A stretch of DNA of 18,777 bases from Bryobacterales bacterium (GTDB lineage: Bacteria; Acidobacteriota; Terriglobia; Bryobacterales; Bryobacteraceae), in the NCBI GenBank assembly GCA_003487005.1, contig DNFG01000118.1, positions 324 through 19,100 on the forward strand, in the 5' to 3' direction. The notes under the pieces are model-generated. The model was not told where the DNA came from. It did not search any database and was given only the letters and a program-made list of their open reading frames with translations. Shown here piece after piece: positions 1 to 7,836 of the stretch. Positions within the stretch are counted from its first letter, which is position 1; each line of letters begins with the position of its first letter. The position numbers were made by a program, and so were the translations under genes.

Positions 1-13
1 GCTCTTCCGATCT
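1..13 (+). other. Illumina TruSeq adapter remnant
   Basis: The first 13 bases, GCTCTTCCGATCT, are exactly the reverse complement of the universal TruSeq adapter core AGATCGGAAGAGC. They lie at the very end of the contig, directly before the first coding base. They are library-preparation sequence, not genome, and they explain why the first gene has no proper 5' end. Confidence 0.95.
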
Positions 14-1486
14 ATGCGCTCCAATCGCGGACCCACCTTCGCCGGCGACGAGGCCGAAACCGCGGAATTGCGGACGAAATTGAGCGAGCGCGACGCGCAA
101 TTCCGGGAAACACGCGCCCAATTGGACAGCGAGCGCGAGGCTGTCGCGGCCGCCCGGGATCAGTTGCTCACGCTGACCACCGCCAAAGTCTCGGCGGAAG
201 AACGCGCGGCCCTGCTGCCCAAACTGGAGAACCAGATGGCCGAGAAGGACCGCCTGCTAGGCGCGCTCAACGAGGAGATTGTCAATCTGAAGGCTCGCCA
301 TGCCTCGCTGATGACCCGTCTGGACGAGGCGGAGAAGGCGCAGGTCGAGAAGCTCAAAGTGCTCGACGACGCGCAGCGAGCCTTCGCCGACAGCTTCAAG
401 GGGGTCGCCGCCGAGGCGCTCGCGGCGAACAACCAGAACTTCCTGGAACTCGCGAAGTCGGCGTTGGAGAAGTCAGTGGTGTCCAATGATGGTGATGTCG
501 AGTTGCGCAAGCAGGCGATTGACCAGATTGTCGGACCGCTGAAAGAGTCGCTTGAGAAGGTGGATGCGCGGATTGTGGACCTGGAGAAGGAGCGCGCCGC
601 CGCCTACGCCGGACTGACCGAGCAGGTGAGGATGCTGGCAACAACCCACACCCAGCTTCAAACGGAGACGGCGAGCCTGGTTCGCGCGCTGCGCACGCCC
701 AATGTCCGGGGACGGTGGGGTGAACTGCAACTGCGCCGGGTGGTTGAACTGGCCGGGATGCTGGATCACTGCGACTTCGTCGAACAGCCGACGCTGGAAG
801 GCGAAGAGGGGCGGCTTCGCCCCGACCTGATCGTCAAATTGCCGAACGATCGCGTGATCATCGTCGATTCAAAGGTGAGCCTGCAGGCGTATCTGGACTC
901 GCTCGACGCGACGGATGAAGACGCCCGCAGGGCCAAACTCGCCGAGCATGCCCAGCAGATTCGCGCGCATCTGGCGCGCCTCGCGGGGAAGAATTATTGG
1001 GACCAGCTCAGCGCGACGCCCGATTTTGTCGTCGCTTTCCTGCCGGGCGAGACGTTCTTCAGCGCCGCGCTGGAGAATGATCCGTCGCTGATTGAGTATG
1101 GCGTCGAGAACAAGGTTCTGCTGGCCACGCCCACGACGTTGATTGCGCTCATGAAGGCGGTGGCTTACGGCTGGCGGCAGGAGCGGATCGCGCAGAACGC
1201 GCAGCAGATCAGCGATCTCGGCCGGCAGTTGCATGACCGGATTCAGATTCTGGCGGCGCACTTCGACGAGATCCGGGGCGGGCTGGTGAAGTCGGTGGAT
1301 GCCTACAACCGGGCGGCGGCCTCGCTGGAATCGCGGGTGCTGGTGTCGGCGCGCCGGTTCAAGGATCTGGCCGCGGCGCCGGGCGGTGAGATCGAAGCGC
1401 CGCAACCGGTGGACCGGGCCGTCCGGCAGGTGCAGCCGGGCGAACTCGCCCTGCTTGCGGCCGGGGCGGAGACGAGCGGCGACTAA
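14..1486 (+). CDS. rmuC: DNA recombination protein RmuC, 5'-truncated
   Basis: RmuC-family protein, linked in E. coli to limiting recombination at inverted repeats and usually held at the membrane by an N-terminal helix. The visible part is 490 residues. Residues ~10-225 are a charged coiled coil rich in Glu, Lys, Ala and Leu. The conserved RmuC core follows: [11 protein letters not shown] (from residue 230), [10 protein letters not shown] and [13 protein letters not shown] (D285, K287), which resembles the PD-(D/E)XK nuclease fold, then FLPGETFF and [11 protein letters not shown]. The family's N-terminal membrane helix is absent because adapter sequence replaces it. The ATG at 14 is therefore probably an internal Met and not the true start; the frame is open to the contig edge. 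The stop TAA (1484-1486) overlaps the stop of the convergent ccmH-like gene. The family call is firm and the start is unknown. Confidence 0.93.
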   Translation: MRSNRGPTFAGDEAETAELRTKLSERDAQFRETRAQLDSEREAVAAARDQLLTLTTAKVSAEERAALLPKLENQMAEKDRLLGALNEEIVNLKARHASLMTRLDEAEKAQVEKLKVLDDAQRAFADSFKGVAAEALAANNQNFLELAKSALEKSVVSNDGDVELRKQAIDQIVGPLKESLEKVDARIVDLEKERAAAYAGLTEQVRMLATTHTQLQTETASLVRALRTPNVRGRWGELQLRRVVELAGMLDHCDFVEQPTLEGEEGRLRPDLIVKLPNDRVIIVDSKVSLQAYLDSLDATDEDARRAKLAEHAQQIRAHLARLAGKNYWDQLSATPDFVVAFLPGETFFSAALENDPSLIEYGVENKVLLATPTTLIALMKAVAYGWRQERIAQNAQQISDLGRQLHDRIQILAAHFDEIRGGLVKSVDAYNRAAASLESRVLVSARRFKDLAAAPGGEIEAPQPVDRAVRQVQPGELALLAAGAETSGD

Positions 1487-1851
1487 ACCGCGGCCGGCGC
1501 CGCGCGCGTCCAGCGGCGCAGCAGGAGTACGACAAGGCCCAGACCCAGCAGCACCGCCGCCGCCGGTAACGCGTAGGCGACGGCCGACTTCGTTCCCTCG
1601 GGCTCCATCAGAACCCGCTCGGTGTACTTGGTTTTGAACCAGGCCAGGATCTCGGCGTCGGACTGCCCCTGCTCGATCAGCCGGCGCAGTTCCAGGCGCA
1701 TATCGAGAGCGGTTTCGCTGCGATGGAACGCGATGGATTCGTTCCAGCAGCATACGGCCACCAGTTTCTGCTGCAGCGCGCGTTCGCGTTCGGTGGGGTC
1801 CTGGCCCCACGCCGCGGCCGCAAGAATGAGAAACAGCAAAATGCGGAGCAT
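1483..1851 (-). CDS. CcmH/CycL-like cytochrome c maturation protein, CC-motif variant
   Basis: 122-residue exported and membrane-anchored protein. It has an N-terminal signal or anchor ([16 protein letters not shown]), a short periplasmic domain, and a C-terminal helix at ~90-111 followed by the basic tail RRW. The domain [23 protein letters not shown] and the following E-P-E-G match the helical CcmH/CycL fold, which holds apocytochrome c for haem ligation. The canonical LRCxxC redox motif is replaced by adjacent cysteines in VAVCCWNES (C34, C35). It starts 11 nt after the stop of the upstream hydrolase gene, so the two are probably co-transcribed. The ATG at 1851 has no Shine-Dalgarno but has TAAAAT 8 nt upstream. 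No other ccm genes are in the window. The family assignment rests on topology and the helical motif, so an uncharacterised CcmH-related protein is possible. Confidence 0.72.
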   Translation of the reverse strand: MLRILLFLILAAAAWGQDPTERERALQQKLVAVCCWNESIAFHRSETALDMRLELRRLIEQGQSDAEILAWFKTKYTERVLMEPEGTKSAVAYALPAAAVLLGLGLVVLLLRRWTRAAPAAV

Positions 1852-1859
1852 CTGATCCG

Positions 1860-1865
1860 ATTTTA
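1860..1865 (-). promoter_or_regulatory. Possible -10 box (TAAAAT) before the ccmH-like gene
   Basis: TAAAAT lies 8 nt before the ATG at 1851 on the minus strand. It includes the TAA stop of the upstream hydrolase gene, so it may be coincidental. It fits the spacing seen at other genes in the window. Confidence 0.3.
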
Positions 1866-3719
1866 GCGGATCTCGAAGACGTCGAGGCCGGAGGCGGCTC
1901 CGGCTTCGCGTTTGACCCGCTGCATGGCCTTCACGAAGTCCGCCGGCCGGGCGTCCGGGATGTTGGCGACGAAGGTCTGGGGGTTCCGGTCGACCAGCGG
2001 GAACCAACTGCTCTGCACCTGCACCATGATCCGGTGCCCACGCCGGAAGGTGTGGAAGACATCCGGCATCGTGTACTCGATCTTCACGAACTCGTTGGCC
2101 GGCAGGGGCGCCGGCGACTCGAAACCCTTCCAGAAGCGGCCGCGGAAGGGCTCGCCGCGCAGCAGTTGCTGATAGCCGCCCATCTTCATTCCGGCGGGAT
2201 TTGGGTCCGGATCGGGGTAATCGTCCGGGTAGACATCGATCAGCTTCACGACCCAGTCGGCATCCGTCCCCGAGGTGGAGACGAATAGCCGGGGAGTCAG
2301 GGGGCCGCCGAGCGTGACGTCCTCTTCGAGGGGTTCCGTCTGGTAGACCAGCACGTCGGGCCGGCGGGCGGCGTGCCGCTGGTCGTCCACCATGTACTCG
2401 CGGGCCATGCCGCGCGTCGTGAAACTGGTGAACGGCACCGGGCGGGCGGGGTCGCTGATGTACTCGTCGTGTCCGGCGCGCGCGGCCGGGGGATCGAAGC
2501 TCAGACGCCCGCTTTCGTGGAAGTAAAGTGTTCGCTTCCGCGCCGTTTTGGGCGGCCATTCGTCGAATTTGTGCCATTCGTTTGCCCCGGTGCGGAAGAC
2601 GACGGCGGCGGGCAGTTTCGGGTCCGGGGCGTCCTTCAGATGGTGCTGGAAGAACGGGAACTGGATCTGGCTCCGGAAATAGGGGCCATTTTTGACCTGG
2701 AAGCGGACCGGCCCGAGTTCGTTGGCGTCCCCGCGCGACCACTGTCCGTGGGACCACGGCCCCATCACGAGCGTGACCGGCCCTTTCGGGGCGCCGGCGC
2801 GCGCCGACCGCCAGAGCGTCAACGGCCCTGCCAGGTCCTCGGCGTCAAACCATCCGCCGACGCTCAACACCGCCGGCGCCACGTCCTTCAGGTGCCGCGT
2901 CAGGCTGCGCTCCTTCCAGAACGCGTTGAAATTCGTGTTGCGGGTCAGCGCGGTCCAGTAGGGGTTCTGGAAGCGGAAGTACTTCTCGTCGGCGTTGCTC
3001 ACCGGGCCGAGTTTGAGGAAGAATTCGTAGCCGTCGGGCGTGCCCATATCGATGGCCGGGCGCTGCCGGGGCCGCTGCGGTTCCTTGTGCTCGTCGAAGA
3101 AGCCGTAAAAGCCGAAGTTGGCGGCCAGGTAAAAGGCCCCGTTGTGGAAGGCGTCGTCGCCATTGAAGAGGTCGATGATCGGCGCCTGCGGCGAGGCTGC
3201 TTTCAGCGCCGGATGCGCGCCGGGCAGCGCCGCGGCGGCGTAAAAGCCGCCGTACGAAACCCCCACGATCCCCGCGCGCCCGTTGTTGCCGGGCACGTTC
3301 TTCAACAGCCATTCAATGGTGTCGAAGGTGTCGGAGGATTCGTCCACATCCGCCGGACGCCGCTTCTCGGGCTTGTGCGGCGTCATTTCGAGGAAGGTTC
3401 CCTCGCTGAGGAAGCGTCCTCGAACGTCCTGATAGACGAAAATGTAGCCGTCTTTCGCAAATTCTTCGGAGGGGCCGAGCGACGGCCGGTAGTTGTCGAT
3501 TCCGTAAGGGGCGACGCTGTAGGGGGTTCGGCTCAGCAGGAACGGGTAGGTCTTCGACCGGTCCTTTGGCGTGTAAACGGCTGTAAACAAGTGCTTTCCG
3601 TCGCGCATGGGCACGCGGAATTCGTGTTTGGTGTAGTTCGCGCGAACCCAATCCACGCCCTGCGGGCACGCTGGTGCGACGGTGAGGACACTCAGGGCGA
3701 CAACCTGAAGCAAACGCAT
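1863..3719 (-). CDS. Secreted CocE/NonD-family serine hydrolase (alpha-amino-acid ester hydrolase / glutaryl-7-ACA acylase-like)
   Basis: 618-residue alpha/beta hydrolase with a signal peptide (MRLLQVVALSVLTVAPACPQG). The N-terminal catalytic domain contains VPMRDGKHLFTAVYTP and QDVRGRF. Its nucleophile elbow is GVSYGG with Ser155. The probable acid is an Asp in GGWFDAEDLAG, and the His is in MGPWSHGQW. The C-terminal jelly-roll domain typical of X-Pro dipeptidyl-peptidase/CocE proteins ends with VQVQSSWFPLVDRNPQTF. Known relatives hydrolyse esters or amides of amino acids and beta-lactam side chains; the natural substrate here cannot be told from sequence. The ATG at 3719 is chosen because the signal peptide begins there. 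In-frame sequence upstream, up to ~3962, would overlap the divergent tnaA promoter and coding region and looks non-coding. The ccmH-like gene follows after 11 nt. Confidence 0.9.
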   Translation of the reverse strand: MRLLQVVALSVLTVAPACPQGVDWVRANYTKHEFRVPMRDGKHLFTAVYTPKDRSKTYPFLLSRTPYSVAPYGIDNYRPSLGPSEEFAKDGYIFVYQDVRGRFLSEGTFLEMTPHKPEKRRPADVDESSDTFDTIEWLLKNVPGNNGRAGIVGVSYGGFYAAAALPGAHPALKAASPQAPIIDLFNGDDAFHNGAFYLAANFGFYGFFDEHKEPQRPRQRPAIDMGTPDGYEFFLKLGPVSNADEKYFRFQNPYWTALTRNTNFNAFWKERSLTRHLKDVAPAVLSVGGWFDAEDLAGPLTLWRSARAGAPKGPVTLVMGPWSHGQWSRGDANELGPVRFQVKNGPYFRSQIQFPFFQHHLKDAPDPKLPAAVVFRTGANEWHKFDEWPPKTARKRTLYFHESGRLSFDPPAARAGHDEYISDPARPVPFTSFTTRGMAREYMVDDQRHAARRPDVLVYQTEPLEEDVTLGGPLTPRLFVSTSGTDADWVVKLIDVYPDDYPDPDPNPAGMKMGGYQQLLRGEPFRGRFWKGFESPAPLPANEFVKIEYTMPDVFHTFRRGHRIMVQVQSSWFPLVDRNPQTFVANIPDARPADFVKAMQRVKREAGAASGLDVFEIR

Positions 3720-3726
3720 GAAATCG

Positions 3727-3732
3727 AGTGTA
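3727..3732 (-). promoter_or_regulatory. -10-like box TACACT before the CocE-type hydrolase
   Basis: TACACT lies 7 nt upstream of the ATG at 3719 with no Shine-Dalgarno sequence between. This spacing would start the transcript at or next to the start codon. No clear -35 hexamer was recognised. Confidence 0.42.
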
Positions 3733-3890
3733 GCCGATCGCGAAACAAATTCGAGTCCGGCATCGTCTATGAAAGTGTAGAGACACGCTGCGCGGCCCTT
3801 CCCCCCGGGCCCCGGCGGAGTCCTCTCTTGAGCGGGGCAGCCGTATCCTCCTCCGGCGGCGCCCCGCTTTTCTTTCGCCCGCACGGGCGA

Positions 3891-3896
3891 TAGAGT
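3891..3896 (+). promoter_or_regulatory. Possible -10 box TAGAGT at the tnaA start
   Basis: TAGAGT lies 1 nt before the ATG at 3898 and 7 nt before an in-frame GTG at 3904. If it is the -10 box, the leaderless start would be the GTG at 3904, which would trim two residues from TnaA. No Shine-Dalgarno sequence is visible for either start. Confidence 0.28.
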
Positions 3897-3897
3897 G

Positions 3898-5253
3898 ATG
3901 GCCGTGAAGACCATCATCGAGCCCTTCCGCATCAAGAGCGTCGAACCGCTCCGCCGCACCACGGCCGAAGACCGCCAGCGCCTGCTCGACCGCGCCGGCT
4001 ATAATCTCTTCCTCATCGACGCCGAGGACATCCTGATCGACCTGCTGACCGACTCCGGCACCTCCGCCATGTCCACCCAGCAGTGGGCCGCGATGATGCG
4101 CGGCGATGAAAGCTACGCCGGAAGCCCGTCGTTTTACCGTCTCAAGGCGGCGGTCCAGGATCTGACCGGTTTTCGCCATGTCATCCCCACGCATCAGGGC
4201 CGCGCCGCCGAGCGCATCCTGTTCACCGTCCGCTGCCGGCGCGGCCACGTTGTTCCCAACAACACCCACTTCGACACCACCCGCGCCAATCTCGAATTCA
4301 CCGGCGCCGAGGCGCTGGATCTGCTTCCGGCGGAAGCGCGCGACACGCAGGCCCGGCTTCCCTTCAAGGGCGACATGGATGTTGCCGCGCTGGAACGGCT
4401 GATCGCAGAACGCGGCGCCACGGCGATCCCGATGGTGATCGTCACCGTCACCAACAATTCGGGCGGCGGACAGCCTGTCTCGATGGCCAACCTCGAGGCG
4501 GTCCGCGCTGTCACCGCCCGCCACTCGATCCCCTTCTATCTCGACGCCTGCCGTTTCGCCGAAAATGCCTGGTTCATCAAGCAGCGCGAACCGGGCTACG
4601 CGGAGTGGACGCCCCGCCAGATCGCGCAGAAGATGTTCTCGCTCGCCGATGGCTGCACGTTTTCGGCCAAGAAAGACGCCTTCGCCAACATCGGTGGCTT
4701 CCTCTGCACCAACGACGACGGCCTCGCCCAGCAGGAGAAGGATCTGCTGATCCTGACCGAAGGCTTCCCCACTTACGGCGGACTCGCGGGCCGCGACCTC
4801 GAAGCCATCGCCGTCGGCCTCGAAGAGATCCTCCACGCTGACTACCTCGAATACCGGATCGCCAGCACTGGATACCTGGGGCGCCACATCGCCGATGCCG
4901 GCGTGCCGATCGTCGAACCGCCGGGCGGGCACGCCATCTACATCGACGCGGGCAGGATGTTGCCCCACATCCCGCGCGCACAGTTCCCGGCGCAGTCGCT
5001 CGCGGTCGAGTTATACCGCCATGCCGGGATTCGCGGTGTCGAGATCGGTTCCGTGATGTTCGGTGAACACGCTCAAAATGAGTTGCTGCGGCTGGCCATC
5101 CCCCGGCGGGTTTACACGCAAAGCCACATCGATTACGTCGTTGAAGCCATCCTCGAAGTCAGCGCCCGCAAAGGCGAGCTTCGCGGCTACCAGATCACCG
5201 AACAACCGGAATTTCTGCGGCACTTCACGTGCCGGTTCCGGCCGCTTGAATGA
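3898..5253 (+). CDS. tnaA: Tryptophanase (L-tryptophan indole-lyase)
   Basis: 451-residue PLP-dependent beta-eliminating lyase that would split L-tryptophan into indole, pyruvate and ammonia in the cytoplasm. Family landmarks include EPFRIKSVEPLRRTT at the N-terminus, LIDLLTDSGTSAMS, AAMMRGDESYAGS, IPTHQGRAAE, FYLDACRFAENAWFIKQRE, and SAKKDAFANIGG, which carries the PLP lysine (second Lys, residue 259). The tyrosine phenol-lyase alternative was tested. At the substrate site this protein has GIRGVEIGS, with Ile where phenol-lyases have Arg (GVRSMERG), and LRHFT with the tryptophanase His where phenol-lyases have LRFFT. It is therefore called tryptophanase, although the middle section (NIGGFLCxNDD, GGLAGRDLEA) resembles phenol-lyases. 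No tnaC leader or tnaB permease lies next to it. The ATG at 3898 or GTG at 3904 could be the start. The 3' end overlaps the convergent GH2 gene by 29 nt. Confidence 0.93.
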   Translation: MAVKTIIEPFRIKSVEPLRRTTAEDRQRLLDRAGYNLFLIDAEDILIDLLTDSGTSAMSTQQWAAMMRGDESYAGSPSFYRLKAAVQDLTGFRHVIPTHQGRAAERILFTVRCRRGHVVPNNTHFDTTRANLEFTGAEALDLLPAEARDTQARLPFKGDMDVAALERLIAERGATAIPMVIVTVTNNSGGGQPVSMANLEAVRAVTARHSIPFYLDACRFAENAWFIKQREPGYAEWTPRQIAQKMFSLADGCTFSAKKDAFANIGGFLCTNDDGLAQQEKDLLILTEGFPTYGGLAGRDLEAIAVGLEEILHADYLEYRIASTGYLGRHIADAGVPIVEPPGGHAIYIDAGRMLPHIPRAQFPAQSLAVELYRHAGIRGVEIGSVMFGEHAQNELLRLAIPRRVYTQSHIDYVVEAILEVSARKGELRGYQITEQPEFLRHFTCRFRPLE

Positions 5254-7237
5254 CGGCCTCTCCCGTCCCGCGCAGCACCTCGACCGTGACGCGCTCAATG
5301 CCCGCCGAGGGGAGTTGCAGAGTGGCGGTGTGGGTGGCGCCCGGCGGCAGATCTGGCAGCGCGATCGACTGCGCCGCCAGGGGAATCGCGCCCCTTCCGT
5401 AGGCGATGGCCCGTAGCGTGCAGCCTCGCAGCGTGTGTGCGGGCACCGTCGCGCGCGTCTTCAGAGTCACCTGCCTCCCCGCCAGCGTCAGCGATTCCAC
5501 CGGAGACGACTCCCGCCGCAGCACTTCCCACGACGGCTTCCGTGCCCCGTACAGATCCACGACACCGTGGACCCGCTGCTTCAACGCGCCTTCGCCTTTA
5601 TCCCCAATGTGTGTCCGGTAGTCGTTATAACAGAAGAAAATCAGGCCCGCGATCCACGGGCGTTCGCGGAACACTTTGTTCTGCGATTCCAGAATGCCGA
5701 CCCGGATCGGATCGTTCTCGGGGCGGTCGTCCGTACACGCGCAATAGCCGTACTCGGAGATCACCAGGGGCTTGCCAGGAAACGCGGCGTGGAGGGCGTC
5801 GAGGGTCTTCTCGAGTTCCGGCGTGCCGCCTTTCTGCCAGCTTCCGAAATACTGGTTGAACATGACGTAGTCCATCTCGCCGGCCACGTCGCGCCCCGGG
5901 TTAGTGAACAGCGAATGAGACGCGTACGTCACCGGGCGAACGGGATCCAGGCGCTTCGCCTCCTTGTACATTGCCCGGATGAAGGCCTGTGCGGGCGGAT
6001 TCTGCCCGTTCACTTCATTGCAGACGCCCCACGAGAAGATGCAGGGATGGTTGCGCGCATCGGCGATCATTTCGCGCAATTGGAGCATCCCGTTCGCCAG
6101 CAGCGCGGCTTCGTCGTTGCCTTTGAGGTTTTGGAAAGTTCGTGGACCCCAGCCCGGCACTTCGGTCTGAATGAGGATGCCGTGCCGGTCGCAATAGTCC
6201 AGCAGGCGCCGGTCCTGCGGCCAGTGCGTGCGGGTGTAGATGCAGTTCAATGCGCGCATGTCGGCATGGTCATGGTCGATCCACTCGCGAGGTTCCGCCA
6301 TGCCGAATTCGGGATTCGATCCCGCCATCCGCTCCACGCCCATCAAACGGACCGGTTCGCCGTTCAGCACGAATTCCGTGCCGCGAATCTCGATTGTGCG
6401 GATGCCGAACGTGCTCTCCGCCACGTCGCCCGAGTTCAGCGCCACGCGTGCGCGATACAGGAACGGGTCATCGAAGTGCCACAAATGCGGCTTGGTCAGG
6501 GTCACCGGGGCCAGTTCAATCGTGCGCGTCTGCCCAGCCGGCATCACGGCTTCCGCGGCGCGCGGGTTCGCTGATTCGATCGTGCCGCCGGCGTCCGTCA
6601 GGATGTCTTCACTGACCGTGACCCGCGCCTCTGCCGCGCCCGCGTTGCGGATCACCACGCGTGCCGCGATTCTTGCCGGACTCGCGTCGATCCAAAGATG
6701 CTCGATGTAGACCTGCGGCGTCACCAGCAACGTGACTGGCCGCGTGATCCCGCCATCGTGGGCCCAGTCGCTCGATTTGCCTCGGGGCAACATCTGTTCG
6801 TCGAACGAATTGTCGACCGCCACTTCAAGCTCGTTCCAGGCATTGCGCTTCACGAGGCTTGTCAGGTCCAGGGTGAATGGCGTGTAGCCCGCCCGGAGAT
6901 GCTCGCCCGCCGCCTGCCCGTTCAACCGGACCCGCGCCGAATGAGACACCGCCTCGAACTCAATCCGGACCACCGCTCCCGCCCAGCGCGCCGGCGCGAA
7001 GAACCGGCGCCGGTAACTTGCCTGGCCGTAATGCTCCGTCAGTCCCGTGTCCACCTGCCACGTGTGCGGAACCGTCACTGTGCGCCATGCCGGTTCGTGA
7101 GCAACACGGAACTCCCATTCGCCATTGAGGGGAAGCGCCTCGGGCTCGCGAGACTCCTGACTCGATTGTCCCGAGAGCGACAGGGGCAAAGCCGCGGCAG
7201 GCGCAGCGCGAAGAAACCGGCGACGATTGGCGAGCAC
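5225..7237 (-). CDS. Tat-exported glycoside hydrolase family 2 (beta-galactosidase-like)
   Basis: 670 residues. The N-terminus NRRRFLRAAPAAALPLSLSG is a twin-arginine signal, so the enzyme is exported folded. The order is: GH2 sugar-binding jelly roll (~35-175, with PHTWQVD, YRRRFFAP and DGGITRPVTLLV), Ig-like domain (~176-280), then a TIM barrel (~285-590). The barrel carries the acid/base Glu408 in VCNEVNG and the nucleophile Glu495 in ISEYG. A short C-terminal beta domain follows. A retaining exo-beta-glycosidase is expected. The NxK motif used by beta-glucuronidases for the carboxylate was not seen, so beta-galactosidase or a related activity is more likely; the substrate is uncertain. 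The start is GTG at 7237: an in-frame stop lies just upstream (7247-7249) and the Tat motif begins there. TAGATT sits 6 nt before it. The gene follows the hypothetical at 7265-7780 by 27 nt and overlaps tnaA tail to tail. Confidence 0.92.
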   Translation of the reverse strand: MLANRRRFLRAAPAAALPLSLSGQSSQESREPEALPLNGEWEFRVAHEPAWRTVTVPHTWQVDTGLTEHYGQASYRRRFFAPARWAGAVVRIEFEAVSHSARVRLNGQAAGEHLRAGYTPFTLDLTSLVKRNAWNELEVAVDNSFDEQMLPRGKSSDWAHDGGITRPVTLLVTPQVYIEHLWIDASPARIAARVVIRNAGAAEARVTVSEDILTDAGGTIESANPRAAEAVMPAGQTRTIELAPVTLTKPHLWHFDDPFLYRARVALNSGDVAESTFGIRTIEIRGTEFVLNGEPVRLMGVERMAGSNPEFGMAEPREWIDHDHADMRALNCIYTRTHWPQDRRLLDYCDRHGILIQTEVPGWGPRTFQNLKGNDEAALLANGMLQLREMIADARNHPCIFSWGVCNEVNGQNPPAQAFIRAMYKEAKRLDPVRPVTYASHSLFTNPGRDVAGEMDYVMFNQYFGSWQKGGTPELEKTLDALHAAFPGKPLVISEYGYCACTDDRPENDPIRVGILESQNKVFRERPWIAGLIFFCYNDYRTHIGDKGEGALKQRVHGVVDLYGARKPSWEVLRRESSPVESLTLAGRQVTLKTRATVPAHTLRGCTLRAIAYGRGAIPLAAQSIALPDLPPGATHTATLQLPSAGIERVTVEVLRGTGEAVIQAAGTGT

Positions 7238-7243
7238 GGGACT

Positions 7244-7249
7244 AATCTA
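7244..7249 (-). promoter_or_regulatory. -10-like box TAGATT before the GH2 gene
   Basis: TAGATT is 6 nt upstream of the GTG start at 7237, inside the 27-nt gap after the preceding gene. It could give a leaderless GH2 transcript independent of the upstream gene. No -35 or Shine-Dalgarno was recognised. Confidence 0.4.
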
Positions 7250-7264
7250 TCTGAAATTACGCGG

Positions 7265-7780
7265 TTACGAAACCTGGCGGGGATCGATGTCCGTCAACAA
7301 TCCCCACAGTGCCGCCTCTTTCGGCCGGTTCGCCCGCAGCCACGTTTTCTCCGATTCCGGTAGCGACTCCTGGCACAGCGTGTCCTCGCGGTCCACGCGG
7401 ATGTCGAACAGCCGCTCTTCCACTTCCGCCAGCCGCGTCAATTTCTCTTCATTACCGTAGCTTTGCGCCCCCAATTGTTCCGCCATGGTGACGATAAATC
7501 CCAGCCGGTTCTGCGTCCCCCGCCTCCGCGCTTCCTTCAGCACAAACTCCCAATCCATCCCGGCGTACTCCAGCACCACCCACGGCAACGCCCGCACAAT
7601 CGACCGCGGCAGATCATCGCACGCCAGCGCCGCCGACAGCACCACCGCCGGATCCTGCGCCGGTGGCGGCGGGTCATCCTCGAATCCCAGCGGCAACTGC
7701 GCAAACCCCGGGCAGCCGAGCGAACCCAGCGCCGCCGCAATGGCGCGCGCCCGCCTCGGACTTCGCGTAATCAGGGCCAT
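7265..7780 (-). CDS. Conserved hypothetical protein
   Basis: 171-residue soluble protein with no signal peptide or membrane helix. I do not recognise a named domain. Visible blocks are a basic N-terminus (TRSPRRARAIAAAL), a Pro-rich linker (DDPPPPAQDP, ~35-44), a helical section ALPWVVLEYAGMDWEFVLKE followed by NRLGFIVTMAEQL (~64-103), and a C-terminal block REDTLCQES ... EKTWLRANRP ... LWGLLTDI (~131-165) that looks conserved rather than random. My recollection is that similar unannotated proteins occur in other Acidobacteria; I could not check this. The ATG at 7780 is supported by TAAACT 6 nt upstream. It precedes the GH2 gene by 27 nt and is divergent from the ModB-like gene. Confidence 0.75.
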   Translation of the reverse strand: MALITRSPRRARAIAAALGSLGCPGFAQLPLGFEDDPPPPAQDPAVVLSAALACDDLPRSIVRALPWVVLEYAGMDWEFVLKEARRRGTQNRLGFIVTMAEQLGAQSYGNEEKLTRLAEVEERLFDIRVDREDTLCQESLPESEKTWLRANRPKEAALWGLLTDIDPRQVS

Positions 7781-7786
7781 GACGTG

Positions 7787-7792
7787 AGTTTA
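7787..7792 (-). promoter_or_regulatory. -10-like box TAAACT before the hypothetical at 7265-7780
   Basis: TAAACT lies 6 nt upstream of the ATG at 7780, with no Shine-Dalgarno in the gap. It shares a 56-bp divergent intergenic region with the TATAAT box of the opposing operon. Confidence 0.42.
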
Positions 7793-7820
7793 CACGCAAT
7801 TCCCGCGCTTGCGGCTCACC

Positions 7821-7826
7821 TATAAT
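7821..7826 (+). promoter_or_regulatory. Consensus -10 box TATAAT of the mod-like operon
   Basis: A perfect TATAAT lies 10 nt before the ATG at 7837. A transcript starting ~7 nt downstream would have almost no leader, which favours ATG 7837 over the in-frame ATG at 7825 that overlaps the box. No convincing -35 element was found. Confidence 0.5.
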
Positions 7827-7836
7827 GGGAGTCCCC

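Larger units (their letters stand above)
3720..3897. promoter_or_regulatory. Divergent intergenic region cocE-type hydrolase / tnaA
   Basis: 178 bp between two divergent starts, the longest gene-free stretch in the window. It holds the TACACT box of the hydrolase at one end. Two inverted repeats are visible: GGCCC at 3794-3798 with GGGCC at 3807-3811, and CGCCCG-CA-CGGGCG at 3876-3889, which ends 8 nt before the tnaA ATG and could be an operator or mRNA hairpin. No tnaC-like Trp-containing leader peptide was found on the + strand. Confidence 0.45.

Noticed and set aside
3718..3780. 20-codon plus-strand ORF before tnaA, a possible tnaC leader
   Set aside because: It contains no Trp codon, overlaps the divergent hydrolase start and has no ribosome site, so it cannot act like TnaC.
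3794..3811. Intrinsic terminator in the cocE-type/tnaA gap (GGCCC...GGGCC)
   Set aside because: The stem is short, there is no U-tract on either strand, and it lies between divergent starts where no terminator is needed.
2373..3893. Plus-strand open frame (506 codons) opposite the CocE-type hydrolase
   Set aside because: No recognisable domain, an unnatural composition, and the minus strand encodes a clear hydrolase with catalytic motifs.
3898..5253. Tyrosine phenol-lyase instead of tryptophanase
   Set aside because: The Arg in GVRSMERG needed for tyrosine binding is Ile here (GIRGVEIGS), and the C-terminal His of tryptophanases (LRHFT) is present.
5225..7237. Beta-glucuronidase assignment for the GH2 protein
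   Set aside because: The NxK carboxylate-binding motif was not found near the end of the barrel, so only a general GH2 call is made.
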